Assembly: GCF_047511655.1 (NCBI RefSeq)
Contig: NC_133401.1
Span: 46,333,570 to 46,397,569 of the forward strand
Direction: 5' to 3'
Length of the DNA stretch: 64,000 nt
From: Castor canadensis
Taxonomy: Eukaryota; Chordata; Mammalia; Rodentia; Castoridae
In this document: piece after piece, positions 35,563 through 46,800 of the stretch
Layout of the letters: each line of letters starts with the position of its first letter
Position numbering within the stretch: position 1 is the stretch's first letter
Position numbers and translations under genes: made by a program
Notes under the pieces: generated by a model
The model's database searches: none
Seen by the model: the letters and a program-made list of their open reading frames with translations, nothing else
Told to the model about the DNA's origin: nothing

Positions 35563-36732
35563 AGGAACACAGATAGAAAAACAAAGAAATTCTATTATTA
35601 TATTATAGTTTTTTATAACTACAGATATTCATTTTCATTGTAAATCCTTGTGTTCTTTATTCAGTCAGACATGCAAATAAAAGAAAAAAGAAAAACAAGA
35701 ATACACTTTATTAAGCCCAGAGAAAGTCTTAAATTTTCATGTAAATGGTTATATTTCATAAAATGTGGATTTATAGTCAGCTTGGCTGATTGCCCTGCTG
35801 TGGTATGGTAGAGCTAGGAATAGCTCCAACATTTAAATTCAATTATTAGAATACATGTTGACCAACAAGCTAATAAAACTTAACCTTGTCAGAGCACATT
35901 CCCGAAGTATAAATTAAATGTGTGCCATCTCACGATTTTAATCAATTTGCAAGGACTACAGTTTAGATAAAATGGAAATTAAATGATGAATTAATAAAAT
36001 TTCATATGTTAATGCAGCATATGTTAGTCTTACTGTAACCCTAATAACAGTCAGAAATCGATCACTACTTTGTAAAAAGTATAATTTTTATTTGGGTTAG
36101 CATTTGACTTCTACAGGATATCATTTACTGTACGCTACACACTACATACTTGCTAGGGAACAGTAGTTGATTCTTTGGGTATGAGGCGAAAATTCTTTGT
36201 TTTATTTCACTGTTTATAAACTTGGAGAAGTTTGTAGTATTGGCCCAGTATCTAAAATGGAAAATATTAGCATAAAAAATTTATTCTCTTTTTAAAATAT
36301 GGATGATTTTAATACAAAAAGTAGCAAAAATCCTGAATTATTGCTTACAGAACTATGGGACCAGAAAGAAGTTATTCTTCTTCTGTTATGAAATGGCATA
36401 CAATAGCATGAACCTGGTATGCTCAAACCTGCATCAATCCACTTTTAAGATAAATAGTGAGAGCTCACTTCATCTCGGTTACTGCAATAGGCAGTGGGGA
36501 AGTACAGCAATAAATAAGGTAGACAATCTCTGCCCTCTGAAGTCTGTAGTCTATCAAAAACTTGCACTTGGAGCAGTTCTGTCTTCTGTAATCTAGCATT
36601 AGAGTTTCTAAATAATCTCGTGTTCTATAAAATCACTTCCTCAATCAGGACTGTATTAGGCAGCATAAACAAAGATATGGTGAATTAGCTATAACAACAA
36701 CACAAACAATTCTTAGTGACTTAAAACAACCA
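35563..36732. other. Anonymous AT-rich sequence
   Basis: No feature supported. A 97-codon plus frame at 36303-36596 shows no domain. Confidence 0.5.
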
Positions 36733-37055
36733 AAGCCAGGTGTGGTGGCTCACACCTGTAATCCTAGCTACTTGGGAGGCAGAGATGAACAGGATGGCGG
36801 TACAAGGCCAGTCCAGGAATAAAGTTAGTGAGATACCATCTCAACAAAACAAGCTGGACCTAGTGGTGAATGCTTATAATCCCAGCATCATACAGGAATA
36901 GGTAGGAAGATTGTGGTCTGAGGCCAGCCTCGGAAAAAACACAAGACCCTATCTGAAAAATAACTATAGCAAAAAGGGCTGACTCAAGTTGGTACAGTGC
37001 TTGCCTAGCAATTGTGAAGCCCTGAGTTCAAAATTCCAGTACTGCCAAAAATCAA
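36733..37055 (+). mobile_element. Trimeric SINE (B1-like, B1-like, ID)
   Basis: The first module is AGCCAGGTGTGGTGGCTCAC, the second starts near 36849 (AGCTGGACCTAGTGGTGAAT), and the ID module starts near 36976, ending CTGAGTTCAAAATTCC. Same order as at 12806 and 52656. Confidence 0.88.
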
Positions 37056-38265
37056 AAACATACAAAAAACCCAAAATACCACAAATTGCATCTCCCACTG
37101 ATGTTCCATATCCAAAGTTGGCTGACAAAGTAAGTCTGTTTATCATAGTGTGAAGGCAGCAACACATGTAATGATGTTATCCTTTTCTTAGGGTCCATCT
37201 CAGTAAGAGTAGACAGAGCTAGAAGACTTGCAGTGGAATTAAGTGTGTCTGCCTCAAAGTAATGTGTGTCCCCTGTAAATGTGAGTACATTTATTAATTT
37301 CAACAGGATGGAAATGTGGAATCCTCTAGGCACACAGAAACAACAGAGGACAAAATACTGTTGAACACTGTTAATATCTACCATAGATCATGAATCTGGT
37401 CATCAAATACTCAATTTCTTCTTCTTCCCACCCAGTTTATATGCTCAGCCTTCTGGAAGAGAGATAACTTCAAATTCTCATTTAATCATGGCACTAAGAT
37501 CAAAGTCCAGGACCTCTAAATATTACAATTTTTTTTCTATCAAGAGATAATATGTAGTGGTTACCAGATTCAAATGTGATTTCTATTGACCCAAAGAACT
37601 CTAAAATAAAAAGGCAAGTTGCCTTCTCCCCACCACAACCCACGCACTCAAGATTTAACGGTAAGAGAGCAACGAGCAGCCCCATTTGTGATGGGAACAC
37701 ACAGGAGTCACACAGTTAGCACTCCAGGCCCAGGGCAGTAAACCTCTGACTCGAGCATCTACAGCAATAAGCCTCTGTATTGAAAGCTTGGGACCACAGG
37801 CCTCTAGTTCAGTCATGAGCCTCAAGATTTGAAACCCCAGCTGTGCACCTCTACAGCTCAAGGCCATTAATGGTAAGGGAGGTGCTCCTTTGCTTATCCA
37901 CGTTTTCTAATGAGATAGAACAAAAGAACGCCAGCCATTGTGATGTTCTGAGCTCATCACCTTTGGTAGAAGGCTTGCATTTTATTTTCTTAGTTCTGAT
38001 TCTTTTTTTTCTAGTTTACAAAACTCATGTTCTCATGTCCCAGTTAGTTCTTACAGTCATTTGTTCTAGACAGAAAGGTAGTGAAAAAGGAGGAAGGGGG
38101 AAGTGTGTGTGCTGCTGTACTGATATCAATGAGGGTGTGATTGGAGAAGCAGATACACCAGGAGCAAATAAGGAACTTGTTTTAGGGATTTGATCTTCTC
38201 TAATTGTGGGCACTAAAGCACTGTTTTAGCTCTGCATATGGTGCAGGGAAAGCAGGGCAAGCAGT
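37056..38265. other. Anonymous sequence
   Basis: No confident feature. Confidence 0.5.
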
Positions 38266-38269
38266 CAGG

Positions 38270-38550
38270 AAGGAAATATGAGTAAGTCATTCAGTCAAAC
38301 ACTAATCTGAGTGTTTCTGAGAAGGGAATTTGTAGATGTAATTCAAGTAGATAACTGGTTGACTTTAAAAAGGGATTATCCTAGATTATCTGGGTGGGCC
38401 TGATTTAATCAGCTGAAAGAGCAGAACAGTAGAACTGAGGCTTCCTGGAGGAAGAAATTCCACTTGTGGGCAGCAGCTTCAGCTCATGCCCAGGAGTCCA
38501 CCTGCCCTTCTGAAAGCCTGGGCTAGTCAGCCCACAGACTCACATAAGCC
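38270..38550 (+). mobile_element. Ancient LTR-like repeat
   Basis: ATTATCTGGGTGGGCCTGAT, AATCAGCTGAAAGAGCAGAA, GCAGCAGCTTCAGCTCATGC and CACATAAGCC-like segments follow the order of a common mammalian interspersed repeat that itself ends in CT/TA-rich sequence. The family is not certain. Confidence 0.45.
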
Positions 38551-38553
38551 TAG

Positions 38554-38554
<1 letters not shown>

Positions 38555-38593
<39 letters not shown>

Positions 38594-38620
38594 ATATATA
38601 TATATATAGAGAGAGAGAGT
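38555..38620. repeat. Compound (TG)n(TA)n(GA)n microsatellite
   Basis: About 18 TG units, then TA units from about 38594, then GA units to 38619. Confidence 0.96.
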
Positions 38621-39600
38621 AGTTTTCTACTAGTTTTCAGGTGCAACCATGACTTGTACAAATATGATGCAAAAGAGAACAAGGATATCCTGGAACTCTC
38701 AAGGGGAAAGTTTACTCTGCATCTTCCCTAACTACCTCCCGGCCTCCAAATTTGGTGATGTTGATGACCTCTGTCCAGGAATTGGAGAAACCGAAGGTAG
38801 AGATCCAGCAGGAGCTGCCTCACAGTGGCCACTGTGGTCTGCCAACAGGAGGTCTGGGGGGTTGGTGAGCAACGGCAACTGCTGACTCTGTACTGACCTT
38901 TCTAGTATAGGCTACTGCTGCACTCTTACCTTCCACTATTGCACATATGTCATCTTTCCGAACCACATGGGGAAAGTTCTTCTGGGAGCCATCCTTCTGA
39001 TCTAGTGAGGGCTGACACAAAGCCTCCACAGTCAGGTATCTTTGGGGAGGTTTATTGGAATCCTCCACAGGACACTTGTATGGCAACTTAATCAGAATAT
39101 GGTCACATGACCACACCTTGCTACAAAGCTGAATGGGCTGTCTTCTAAAGATAGAATAGATGACTGGCTCTCTGCCTAGTTCCTAATCTAATTTTTTAGG
39201 AGGAGGAAATAAGACATTTTACAAACCTGTATTGAGCTTTGAGTTTTCAACAAAATAGAAATACTTTCCTTTGGAAAACTTCATGGAGTTTTTTTTTTTT
39301 TTTTTATGCTTAAAGAACTTTTTATACATGAAAGTGTTATTTTCAGGACAGCCTGGAGCTACTGCAAGTGGGAGATTCTTTATCCTGGGGTGGAAGGAAT
39401 GAAGGTATTTTACATTGATTAGCAGCAGGACTTTTTGAGGGTCTTTGGAGGGGTTGTTTTCTTTCTATGGAAGAAGAGAATGCAGGGTAATGTACATGGA
39501 ATGACTTGGGGGGGCTTTGCTTTTGTACAATGAACAGGAAACTAATTTATAATGTGGATTCATATAGATAAAATAGATTTTATTTAAGTGTCCCTTTGTA
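38621..39600. other. Mostly anonymous sequence with a possible minus-strand exon
   Basis: A 98-codon minus-strand open stretch (39116 to 38820) contains a good splice donor (GGAAG then GTAAGAGT on the minus strand, near 38926). No acceptor is convincing and I recognise no domain, so this is not called a gene. Confidence 0.2.
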
Positions 39601-39629
39601 TAAATTCATCTGAATCAACACCAGCTCAT

Positions 39630-39865
39630 ATTTGGGCAGCAATAATATTTCATGTTTATTGAGTTTTACCACAGGCCAGGCGCTAGACTAAACAATCCAT
39701 GTCAATGTCCACATTCAATCTCACAAGACCTCCATGAGTTTCCCTCATTACTGTGATTCACTTTCAACAGAGGAGAAACTGCAGTACCAATGAAAGTGTA
39801 TTGACAAGACCACACAAACAGCCAGGATGAACTTAGGACATGCACTCCACAGCCTTTCTCTTGCT
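39630..39865 (+). mobile_element. MIR SINE (old)
   Basis: MIR core order: TTTATTGAGTTTTACCACAG, GCCAGGCGCTAGACTAAAC, GAGGAGAAACTGCAGTACC. Confidence 0.65.
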
Positions 39866-40875
39866 TCCCCCTGATGCACCCTGGAGCCCATTCATCCCAG
39901 GATACTGTAGTCAGTATCCTGTCTTCATCAGGGCAGGTGGGGACTACAGGGGAATGGGGAACGTGCCCACACAGGAACTAAACCACAAGAGGTTTCTTCC
40001 TAGGCCATAGAAACAGGAAAGATAAATTAATTAGAAGCAGATTCTAAGATCATTCTGATTAAAAACAGCTAAATAAATACTTACCTCTTGCTGCACTGAA
40101 ATCAGCTCAAAAGAAAAACCTGGAGACTGGAGGGTAGAGGACAGAGAAGGCCCGGCTGTGGTGGGTGGCTCAGCACCCCTCTCCACTTCAGGCTCCAGGA
40201 GGGCCTTTGGTGGGCTCTCAGCTTCCCCACTCCAGTTCCGCTGCACTGTCAGCCATGTGCTGAGGGTGAACGCTCTCTGTTGTTCCTCTGCAGCTCACAG
40301 GGGGCCCACAGGGGATATTCACACCACAGGGGCTCAATTTTGTTCAGGAAGGAGTAGTTACAGGAAGGGGCTTGAAGCAGGAGTCAGTTTGGAACACTGA
40401 CTCCATTTTATGCTGAGTTTAAGTATCCAGCAGAATTTATTTTTCCCCCACGGTGTCATCAGGATCCAGTGGGGCTGGAACCCAAATGTCGTACTAAAAC
40501 TAGACCATTGTCTTTGGGGTGTTTAGTTGGGGGTAGGTGAAATGACACAGAGACCACTTAGTGAGCGGTGCTTATTATGTATACAGCTCTGAGGCCCTGG
40601 GTAGCAGGCAATCAGGTGGAGAGGTTGGGATTTTTTTTTTCCATCGCTTTTAAATTTGCTTGAAACCTCTTTTGGCCACGTGACCGACAGGCAACCTCCG
40701 CAGACAGGTTGAGTGGTGAAGAAAATATGAAATGAGCATGCAGCTAGGAAGCAAGGGTTTTCTTTTCTTCTTTTTTTTTTTTCCCGGGCATCTGATAACA
40801 AAGGAGACCCCTGCAAAACAAACTGGCTGCCAGCATTCACCTCTTATCTCTGAATGTTTCTGCCTCCCAGTTTTG
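39866..40875. other. Unique sequence upstream of the CpG island
   Basis: No repeat dominates. A minus-strand donor-like site (AAGAG then GTAAGTAT, junction at 40085/40084) follows an open stretch from 40246. A polypyrimidine tract and CAG acceptor on the plus strand lie at 40272-40293. Either could be chance. Confidence 0.3.
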
Positions 40876-40878
40876 TCC

Positions 40879-40908
40879 GTGTGTGTGTGTGTGTGTGTGT
40901 ATGTGTGT
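40879..40908. repeat. (GT)n microsatellite
   Basis: Near-pure GT repeat with one A, about 170 bases upstream of the TATA box. Confidence 0.95.
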
Positions 40909-41074
40909 TCAACCTGGAAATGGAGCAGACCGTACAGGGGCAATCACAAACCAGAAGGTTGGAGCCATTTCTGCCATTCACAGAATTTATGAAACTCCCG
41001 GGTCTCTGGAAGGCTCTGGGAGCCCACACTGCCTGGCGCGCTGGTGACTTCCCTGCAGCAGCTGGAAGCCGAGC

Positions 41075-41083
41075 TATAAATAG
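41075..41083 (+). promoter_or_regulatory. TATA box
   Basis: TATAAATAG is a near-consensus TATA box inside the island. Transcription would be expected to begin some 25-30 bases downstream, at about 41100-41110. Confidence 0.65.
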
Positions 41084-41349
41084 AGCGGGAGGGACGCGCC
41101 CTCCGGAGGAGGACGCGGGAGATTCCCGGCTCTCCCGTGCGCCCTCCCGCGCGCGCTCTCGGCCGGGGGAAGCCGGGGTGTGCGGGAGGCGGGCGCGCGG
41201 CCTTAACCCTCGCGGTGCCACCGCGCGCTGCAGAACGCGCTGGAAAAGGACATCCAGGCGCGCCTCCGCCTTTGCGCGGGGATAACCGCGAGCTGTCATT
41301 TGCCCTCCCTCTCTTTCCTTGGAAGCCCTGGCCACACACCAGAAAGTCG

Positions 41350-41351
<2 letters not shown>

Positions 41352-41381
<30 letters not shown>
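41352..41381. repeat. (AC)n microsatellite
   Basis: Pure AC run inside the CpG island, in reverse-complement relation to the (GT)n run at 40879. Confidence 0.95.
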
Positions 41382-41383
<2 letters not shown>

Positions 41384-41570
41384 GAATTTACTCCAGTTTT
41401 TTTTTTTTTTTTGAGAGGTTTAAATGCAAACTTTTAAATCAAAACCATCCCCAAATTTGGGCTTTGGAATAATGCTGGCTTTCCAGTTCCCGCGCAGGGT
41501 TCCTTCCCTGTGCTCTATGCTGCTTAAGATCATTTACTTTCCTCAGGAGGGAACCACCAAGTGGAAACGG

Positions 41571-41606
41571 TGTGTGCGCGCGTGAGTGTGAGCGCGCGCG
41601 CGCGTG
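41571..41606. repeat. Alternating GT/GC tract
   Basis: TGTGTGCGCGCGTGAGTGTG followed by (GC)n at 41592-41605, a strict purine-pyrimidine alternation of the type that favours Z-DNA. Confidence 0.9.
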
Positions 41607-42150
41607 GTTTATTTTTGGCGCATGCACACCCCTCAGTAGCCTCAAGGTCGGCGATCCCCTGAGCAGTGGGGGTCCCCGCCAGCCCGGCTCTCTCCTGTCA
41701 GCCAAGGACTCGGGAAGGAGGGAGTCCCCAGTCCCGGCGGGCCGTGTTGACACTCGGGTCTGTTTTTGGCACTGTCGGTGCTGAAGCGGGGCGGGCAGGT
41801 AGGAGCGGGACTCCCCGTGGTGGACTTGGACGGTCGCGAGTGGGCAGCGGGGGCCTGGCTTGTCCCGGCCGCGGCCCCAGCCCGGCTCTCGTCCCCGGGG
41901 GCTCTTTGCTCACTCTCTTGCTCGCTCGTGCTCTCTTGACTGCGAGCTATCACGGAATTGGACACCCAGAGACAGCTGGTCCCGCCAGGACTCCGATCCT
42001 TCTCAAATGGAAGCGGTCTCTCCCAGCACTCCGTCTTTGCCCCCTGGCGCATTTAACCAAGGCCGCATTTACAACTTGCAGGCCAGGAATGCTTCAAAGG
42101 GAGCGGCATTCCTGATTGCAGAACAAGGTAAGCTGGTGACCAAGGTGACA

Positions 42151-42880
42151 TTGGCTGGGGGCTTCGGATTTAATGGGGACCAGCCTCTCCCACGCAAGAT
42201 GGTGAAGTTTGCCCTGGGCTCCCCTCCCCCCACTCCAGGCCTCTGGTCCCCTGCAAAGTCTCTTCCCCTCTGGCTTTCCCCTGCCTCACCCCATACCTTA
42301 AAAAATTCCCATGTGGGTGGGATTTCCTTCTCCTAGTTTCAGCATTTTAACGTTCTACACTGGAGGTCAATGCCACAGAGCGACCTGAAGTTTCCCATCT
42401 CCCCATCCATCTTTTCCTTCCTCTCTCCCCTGCCTTATTTCTCTGCTTCTCTCTTGCCTGATTTACTATTGTGTCTCATCTGCCTCTCTAACTTCCCTTT
42501 CTTTGGAAATTTGGACTGAAATAAAAGAAGAAAGGAGGGAGGTGAGAGTGTTGTAATTTTGTGTGGAATGCAGTGTTGGGGTTACACGGTGACTGGAAGG
42601 GTGATTTATACATCTTGTACTCCTCAGACATTGTGGAATACCCACTTTGCTGCTGTTAGATTCTTCAGGTTTGGGGTGACCAGACCATTTTCTTGAGAGT
42701 AAAGTGGCCCAAGGACCAATCTGCCCCCCCCACCCTCCACACGGTTTGCCTCTATTTCTTTCTCTTGACTGTGGGATCTGCAAGACCAGAAGACATAGTA
42801 CCTAAGGGGAAGGAGGGGACTCATTAAATCCAGGCTAACTTGGGGCCTTTATGCTTTGAAGCCATGGAGAAATAAATGAC
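42151..42880. other. Presumed first intron, start
   Basis: Pyrimidine-rich sequence after the donor. No feature recognised. Confidence 0.4.
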
Positions 42881-42884
42881 AAAA

Positions 42885-43125
42885 ACCACACCTTGTTAAT
42901 AATAATGGACATGAAATGAACACTTGCTATGTTTGTGGTGTTATTCCAAGGACTTTACACAAGTGAACTCAAGTAGTAAAACTCTTAAGTACTCCATGAA
43001 GTAAGGGTTACTATTATCTCCTTTGTACATATGGGGGCAACTCAGGAATATATGAATTAAGTCATTTGTTCATGATCATAGGAAGTGGCAGAGCTGAGAT
43101 CAAAACTTAGAGCATCTGACCTTAG
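42885..43125 (+). mobile_element. MIR SINE (old)
   Basis: CACTTGCTATGTTTGTGGTG, TTACTATTATCTCCTTTGTA and GGAAGTGGCAGAGCTGAGAT keep the MIR order and core. Confidence 0.85.
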
Positions 43126-43139
43126 CATAGAGTGCTTAC

Positions 43140-43400
43140 TTCATCGCGTGTCTGTCCATCCACACAGTGGTAGATGCTGTTCTAACCACTGGAGATGAAC
43201 AAGGCAGTTAGGATCCTTGTACTCTAGTTGAGGCTGACAGATTAATCAGAGAACAAAGTAGACAAATTCAGACAGTAGTAGACACCCTAAGGGAAACAGT
43301 GGAGTAAGAAAAAAGCTGTTTCTAGAATGGGAAGGGAAGTCTTCTTTGAGGGGGACATTCAGGCTGAAACCTTGAAGTATTGAGAAGAAATACAAGTTAG
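43140..43400 (+). mobile_element. L2 LINE fragment (old)
   Basis: TGCTGTTCTAACCACTGGAG, GAACAAGGCAGTTAGGATCC and GGGGGACATTCAGGCTGAAA follow the L2 3' region layout. Confidence 0.65.
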
Positions 43401-43409
43401 TCAATAAAC

Positions 43410-44200
43410 ATAACAAGAAATGGTAATTGCCTATGGTAATCATGGAAATGCAAATCAAGACCACATCTAGATATCCTCTTACGTGCATTTGGTTGGCTCC
43501 AGGTCAAAAAGTATGACGATATCAAGGTTGGCTCCAGGTCAAAAAAGTATGACAATATCAAGACATTGATTTTTTTTTTTTGTACTGGGGTTTGAACACA
43601 GGGCCTTGCAAGTGCTAGGCACTCTACCATTTGAGCCATGCCCCTAGCCCAGTATCAAGACATTAAAAGGATTTTCAAACACTGCTGAAGGGAGTATGAA
43701 TTGGTATAATGACTTCAGAAACCACTGGGTATCTAATCTGATTTGACTATTCCCCCACCCCTTTACCCAGCTGCTTAATGGTGAGGAACATTCTCAGTAG
43801 GAGAGATGTACACGGGTATGCATACGAGTCTGGTTTCTAATAATACAACTATGGAAGGAACTCCAGTGCATGTCACCAGGGACTGGATTGAATAGTGCAG
43901 TCTTACCATGCAGGGGTAATATCAAACAGTAGTACAAACAGATTAAGTGACATATGACAATATGATTGGTTTCAACAATAAAATATTAAGTGAAAAGGTA
44001 AGTCTAAAAGATTATCTGTAACATGGTAGGTTTTTTATATTAAAAACTACTAAATGAAAATGTCCAACTATTTAAGGCTATATAGATAGATATAGATAGC
44101 TACAATAACATGTTCAGAAAAGCAAGAGAAAGATGACCATTGAATTTGTCATTATGGTTCCCTGAGATGCTATGATTAGTTACACGTAAGTCAGTGGCAC
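43410..44200 (+). mobile_element. Old L1 3' fragment (L1M-type)
   Basis: GGAAATGCAAATCAAGACCA, GCTGAAGGGAGTATGAATTG and ACAACTATGGAAGGAACTCC are late ORF2 blocks of an old L1. A short duplicated stretch (GTTGGCTCCAGGTCAAAAA) occurs twice at about 43491 and 43527. An ID SINE sits inside. Confidence 0.75.
43570..43650 (-). mobile_element. ID-type SINE
   Basis: A T-run, then GTACTGGGGTTTGAACACAG and TTGAGCCATGCCCCTAGCCC. Confidence 0.88.
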
Positions 44201-44359
44201 TGTCTCGGTTGAGTTTTGGCTGGTAGGGGACCATGTGTGCTAATTATATGATTTAAAAATAGTAAATAACAATGGCAGGTCATACATGGACTGGCTGATG
44301 ATGAGAGTGTATGATGGACCAAATACTGAGATGGACTCAGTTCTGTGTACTGTGGTCTA

Positions 44360-44965
44360 AGTGGGAGGAAGCAAGAAAGAGAAGGCAGACAGGTAGACCC
44401 TTCAGTCAGAGAGAAAGGAGCTGGATGTTTTTAAGGAAGAAAAAAGCAGCCATAGCCATAGTTAGAGTGGGCCAGCAGATCAAAGAGGTGAATTGGGACC
44501 AGATCATGCAGGGCTGTAGATCACACATGACAAGGTGGCAAAGGGAAGAGTTTTAGGCAGGGAGGTGACATAACTGGGTTTAAGATTTTAAAAGACTGCT
44601 GGGGATGCTGTGTGGAAAATGGACAATGGAAGGGGCTGTCAGGAGGTCCCTGCAGTAGTGGAGAGAAAAAACTGGCAGGGCTGCAGCTGTGTTTCTGCAG
44701 GTTCCTTACTGGGCAGGGTCAAGTCACTGAAATGCAGCCTTGCTCCTGTCAGCATATGTCCTGGTGCCAGGCTGCAAAGGGCTAGAGGAAGGACATGATT
44801 TTTCAAATTGCATAGAGGGCTCTGTAGGTAGTCTGCTGGTGGGCTGGGGTGATGAAAATGGACTTGAAGAAGAGAAATGGCTGGATTCAGGACATATTTT
44901 GAAGGTAGAATGGCTAAGACTTGTTGATGGATTGCATTTAGGGGTTACTAGGGAGAGAAAATCAT
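44360..44965 (+). mobile_element. Ancient LINE-like repeat (L2-type or related)
   Basis: CAGATCATGCAGGGCTGTAG, GGAGGTGACATAACTGGGTT, ACTGCTGGGGATGCTGTGTG and GATATATTTTGAAGG-like blocks match a frequent old mammalian interspersed repeat that commonly lies next to L2 3' sequence. The short open frames here come from it. Confidence 0.5.
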
Positions 44966-46185
44966 CAAAATAATGCCTGGATCATTTATTTGTTTGATTG
45001 CAAGGATATTGATGCTGTGTACAGAGAACAGGGAAGGTTTACATCCAGGGAAGAAAATCCTGTTTTGCACATAGTAATTTTAAAATGCAAATACTAATGT
45101 TAGATAGGGCATTGAGCATGAGTGTGAAACTTGCAGGAGTCTAGGGCAAGAGACAGTTGTGTGAGCTATAAGTTTATATAAGTTTCTTGCACCTAGTGGT
45201 CATTGTCAGATTGTGAAATCCTTTGTCTTTTTTTATCCCTCACAAAGTGTAAGGAAGAATAGGTTATCAAATATTTTTTGAATGGACAACAGCGGGATAT
45301 GGAGAATGGCCTGGTTTTCTGACCCTGCTGTAGTCTGAAGGCTGAGGCTTCAATCCTTGGTTGGGCTGAAGCAAGTCTAATAGTGGGGTCAACCCATTAG
45401 GAGGAAGTGACTCAGGTGTCTTGGAGATAGCATTACATATGAGTCCCCAGAGCTATGCAGAGCAGCCAGAATTGACAGGGATGAGATAATGAAGGCACAG
45501 GATGGCCAGCTAGAGCCCTGAGGGTTGAATAAGGAAGAGATGGAAGCACTGAGCCAGAAACGAGGACACAGTCAAGAATACAGCTGACCTTGTGGCTGCA
45601 GCAATTGTAAAATCAGCAGAAGACAGGACCGAGGTATGAGCAGAGGGATCCATGGTGGTCGGTACTAAGAAAGGCCCAAGGAGTCATTGAAAGGCCGCCC
45701 ACTGTAGGCTGTGATGGATGCTAGTGACCAGCTGAGGGCTGCTGCAACATACCCTGCTGCTCAGCCCCATAGTAGCTCAGGCTGGGTGCTGTGTTATGAC
45801 ATCTCTTTTGAGAAATGGTTGGTGAGGCCTACCCATAGGAGATATCCCATCCCCTTGCTCTGCTAGGCCTGGTGTGAAGCATTTGGCTTGCAGGTGGGTT
45901 TCCACAATACCCTCCAGGTGCCACAGGTGAGGGACTAGCCCCACCCTACACCTGAACCTGACATACCCTTCCACGAGACCACCTCCCCTCACCTTGGATG
46001 TCCCCATACTCATTCACTGGTGTATCTCTGGTGTGTAGCCCATTGCCTGGCTTATGGTATGTGGGCAAGAATGGTGAAAGGAAGGAAGAGAGGGAGAGAG
46101 CAGGCTTTGAGAAGATCAAGATGAGGCTACCCTCATTCTCCCTAGTGATGAAGGCACAAATGCCCCTCTTTCCATAGACAACTGA
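44966..46185. other. Anonymous sequence
   Basis: No confident feature. Confidence 0.5.
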
Positions 46186-46189
46186 GTGT

Positions 46190-46385
46190 GGCTTGGGAAT
46201 ATAATAGACCTACAGTCTTATCCTGGTCCTACCGGGTTAGGTCACTTCATCTCTCAACACTCAGTTTCTTATCTGTAAAATGTAGATAATAGCTAAACCT
46301 CTCAAACGGTGTAGCTATGGTTTTAAAATGTAATGATATGATGTATCTGTGGTAAATGCCTGGCACATAAGGATAGTGAGGCTCA
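46190..46385 (-). mobile_element. MIR SINE (old)
   Basis: Antisense MIR order: AGGTCACTTCATCTCTCAAC, CAGTTTCTTATCTGTAAAAT, AATGCCTGGCACATAAGGAT. Confidence 0.85.
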
Positions 46386-46649
46386 GCTATTACGGTTTCC
46401 TGAGGCATTTAATTGTCAATGCCTCTTTTGTTGATCAAGTTCAAGAATGCGTCTCGTTCTGAGAATTTGGCCTCCTTGTAGTGGAGCCAGTGCTCTGGCA
46501 GTGTGGAGTAGTAGCCATTTTTGTAAGATGGGGAATTATCCCTGGGCACATGGGCAATTACTGTTCCATTTTTCACATTATGCCACAGTGTTCCAATGCA
46601 CACAATTCACAGCCAGCTGGGATGCTGAAGAATAGTGAGGATTCAGAAT

Positions 46650-46800
46650 TTATTCATTCAACATTCCATAAACAGTAACAAAATGTCTCACTATGGAAGT
46701 GGAGATGCAGTGGTGACTAAGACATAGTTCCTGCTTTCAAGGAAATCACAGCCCAGCCAGGGCACAGACAGAGCAACAGATAAATTCAAGGGTCCTATGA
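46650..46800 (+). mobile_element. L2 LINE 3' fragment
   Basis: TTATTCATTCAACATTCCAT, ATGCAGTGGTGACTAAGACA and AGTTCCTGCTTTCAAGGAAA are L2 3'-end blocks. Confidence 0.7.

Larger units (their letters stand above)
41105..42127 (+). other. Candidate first exon of an unidentified gene
   Basis: The proposed exon begins just downstream of the TATA box and ends at a strong donor (CAAG then GTAAGC, junction 42127/42128). Within it an ATG at 42007 opens 40 codons plus one base before the junction, starting MEAVSPSTPS and ending near FLIAEQ. The context of this ATG is mediocre (C at -3, G at +4). A longer in-frame start at 41860 and other upstream ATGs (41572, 41666) also exist, so the exon may be mostly 5' UTR. 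I do not recognise the peptide. No downstream exon is evident in the window, which would fit a long first intron. Alternatives are a noncoding RNA or several start sites within the island. Confidence 0.45.
40990..42150 (+). promoter_or_regulatory. CpG island promoter
   Basis: CpG dinucleotides are dense from about 41035 to 41300 and again 41565-41900, in sharp contrast with the CpG-poor rest of the window outside the L1 5' end. Many GC-box-like GGGCGG and CCGCGC strings occur. It is interrupted by an (AC)n run and a T-run at 41352-41412. The island carries a TATA box on the plus strand and a splice donor at its right edge, so I read it as a rightward promoter. Bidirectional activity is possible. 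Confidence 0.85.

Noticed and set aside
40844..41381. Minus-strand frames of 145-177 codons in the CpG island
   Set aside because: GC-rich islands lack stop codons by composition, and these frames begin in a translated (AC)n repeat. No family resemblance.
41642..42052. 136-codon minus frame in the CpG island
   Set aside because: Same composition effect. The TATA box and splice donor support the plus strand instead.
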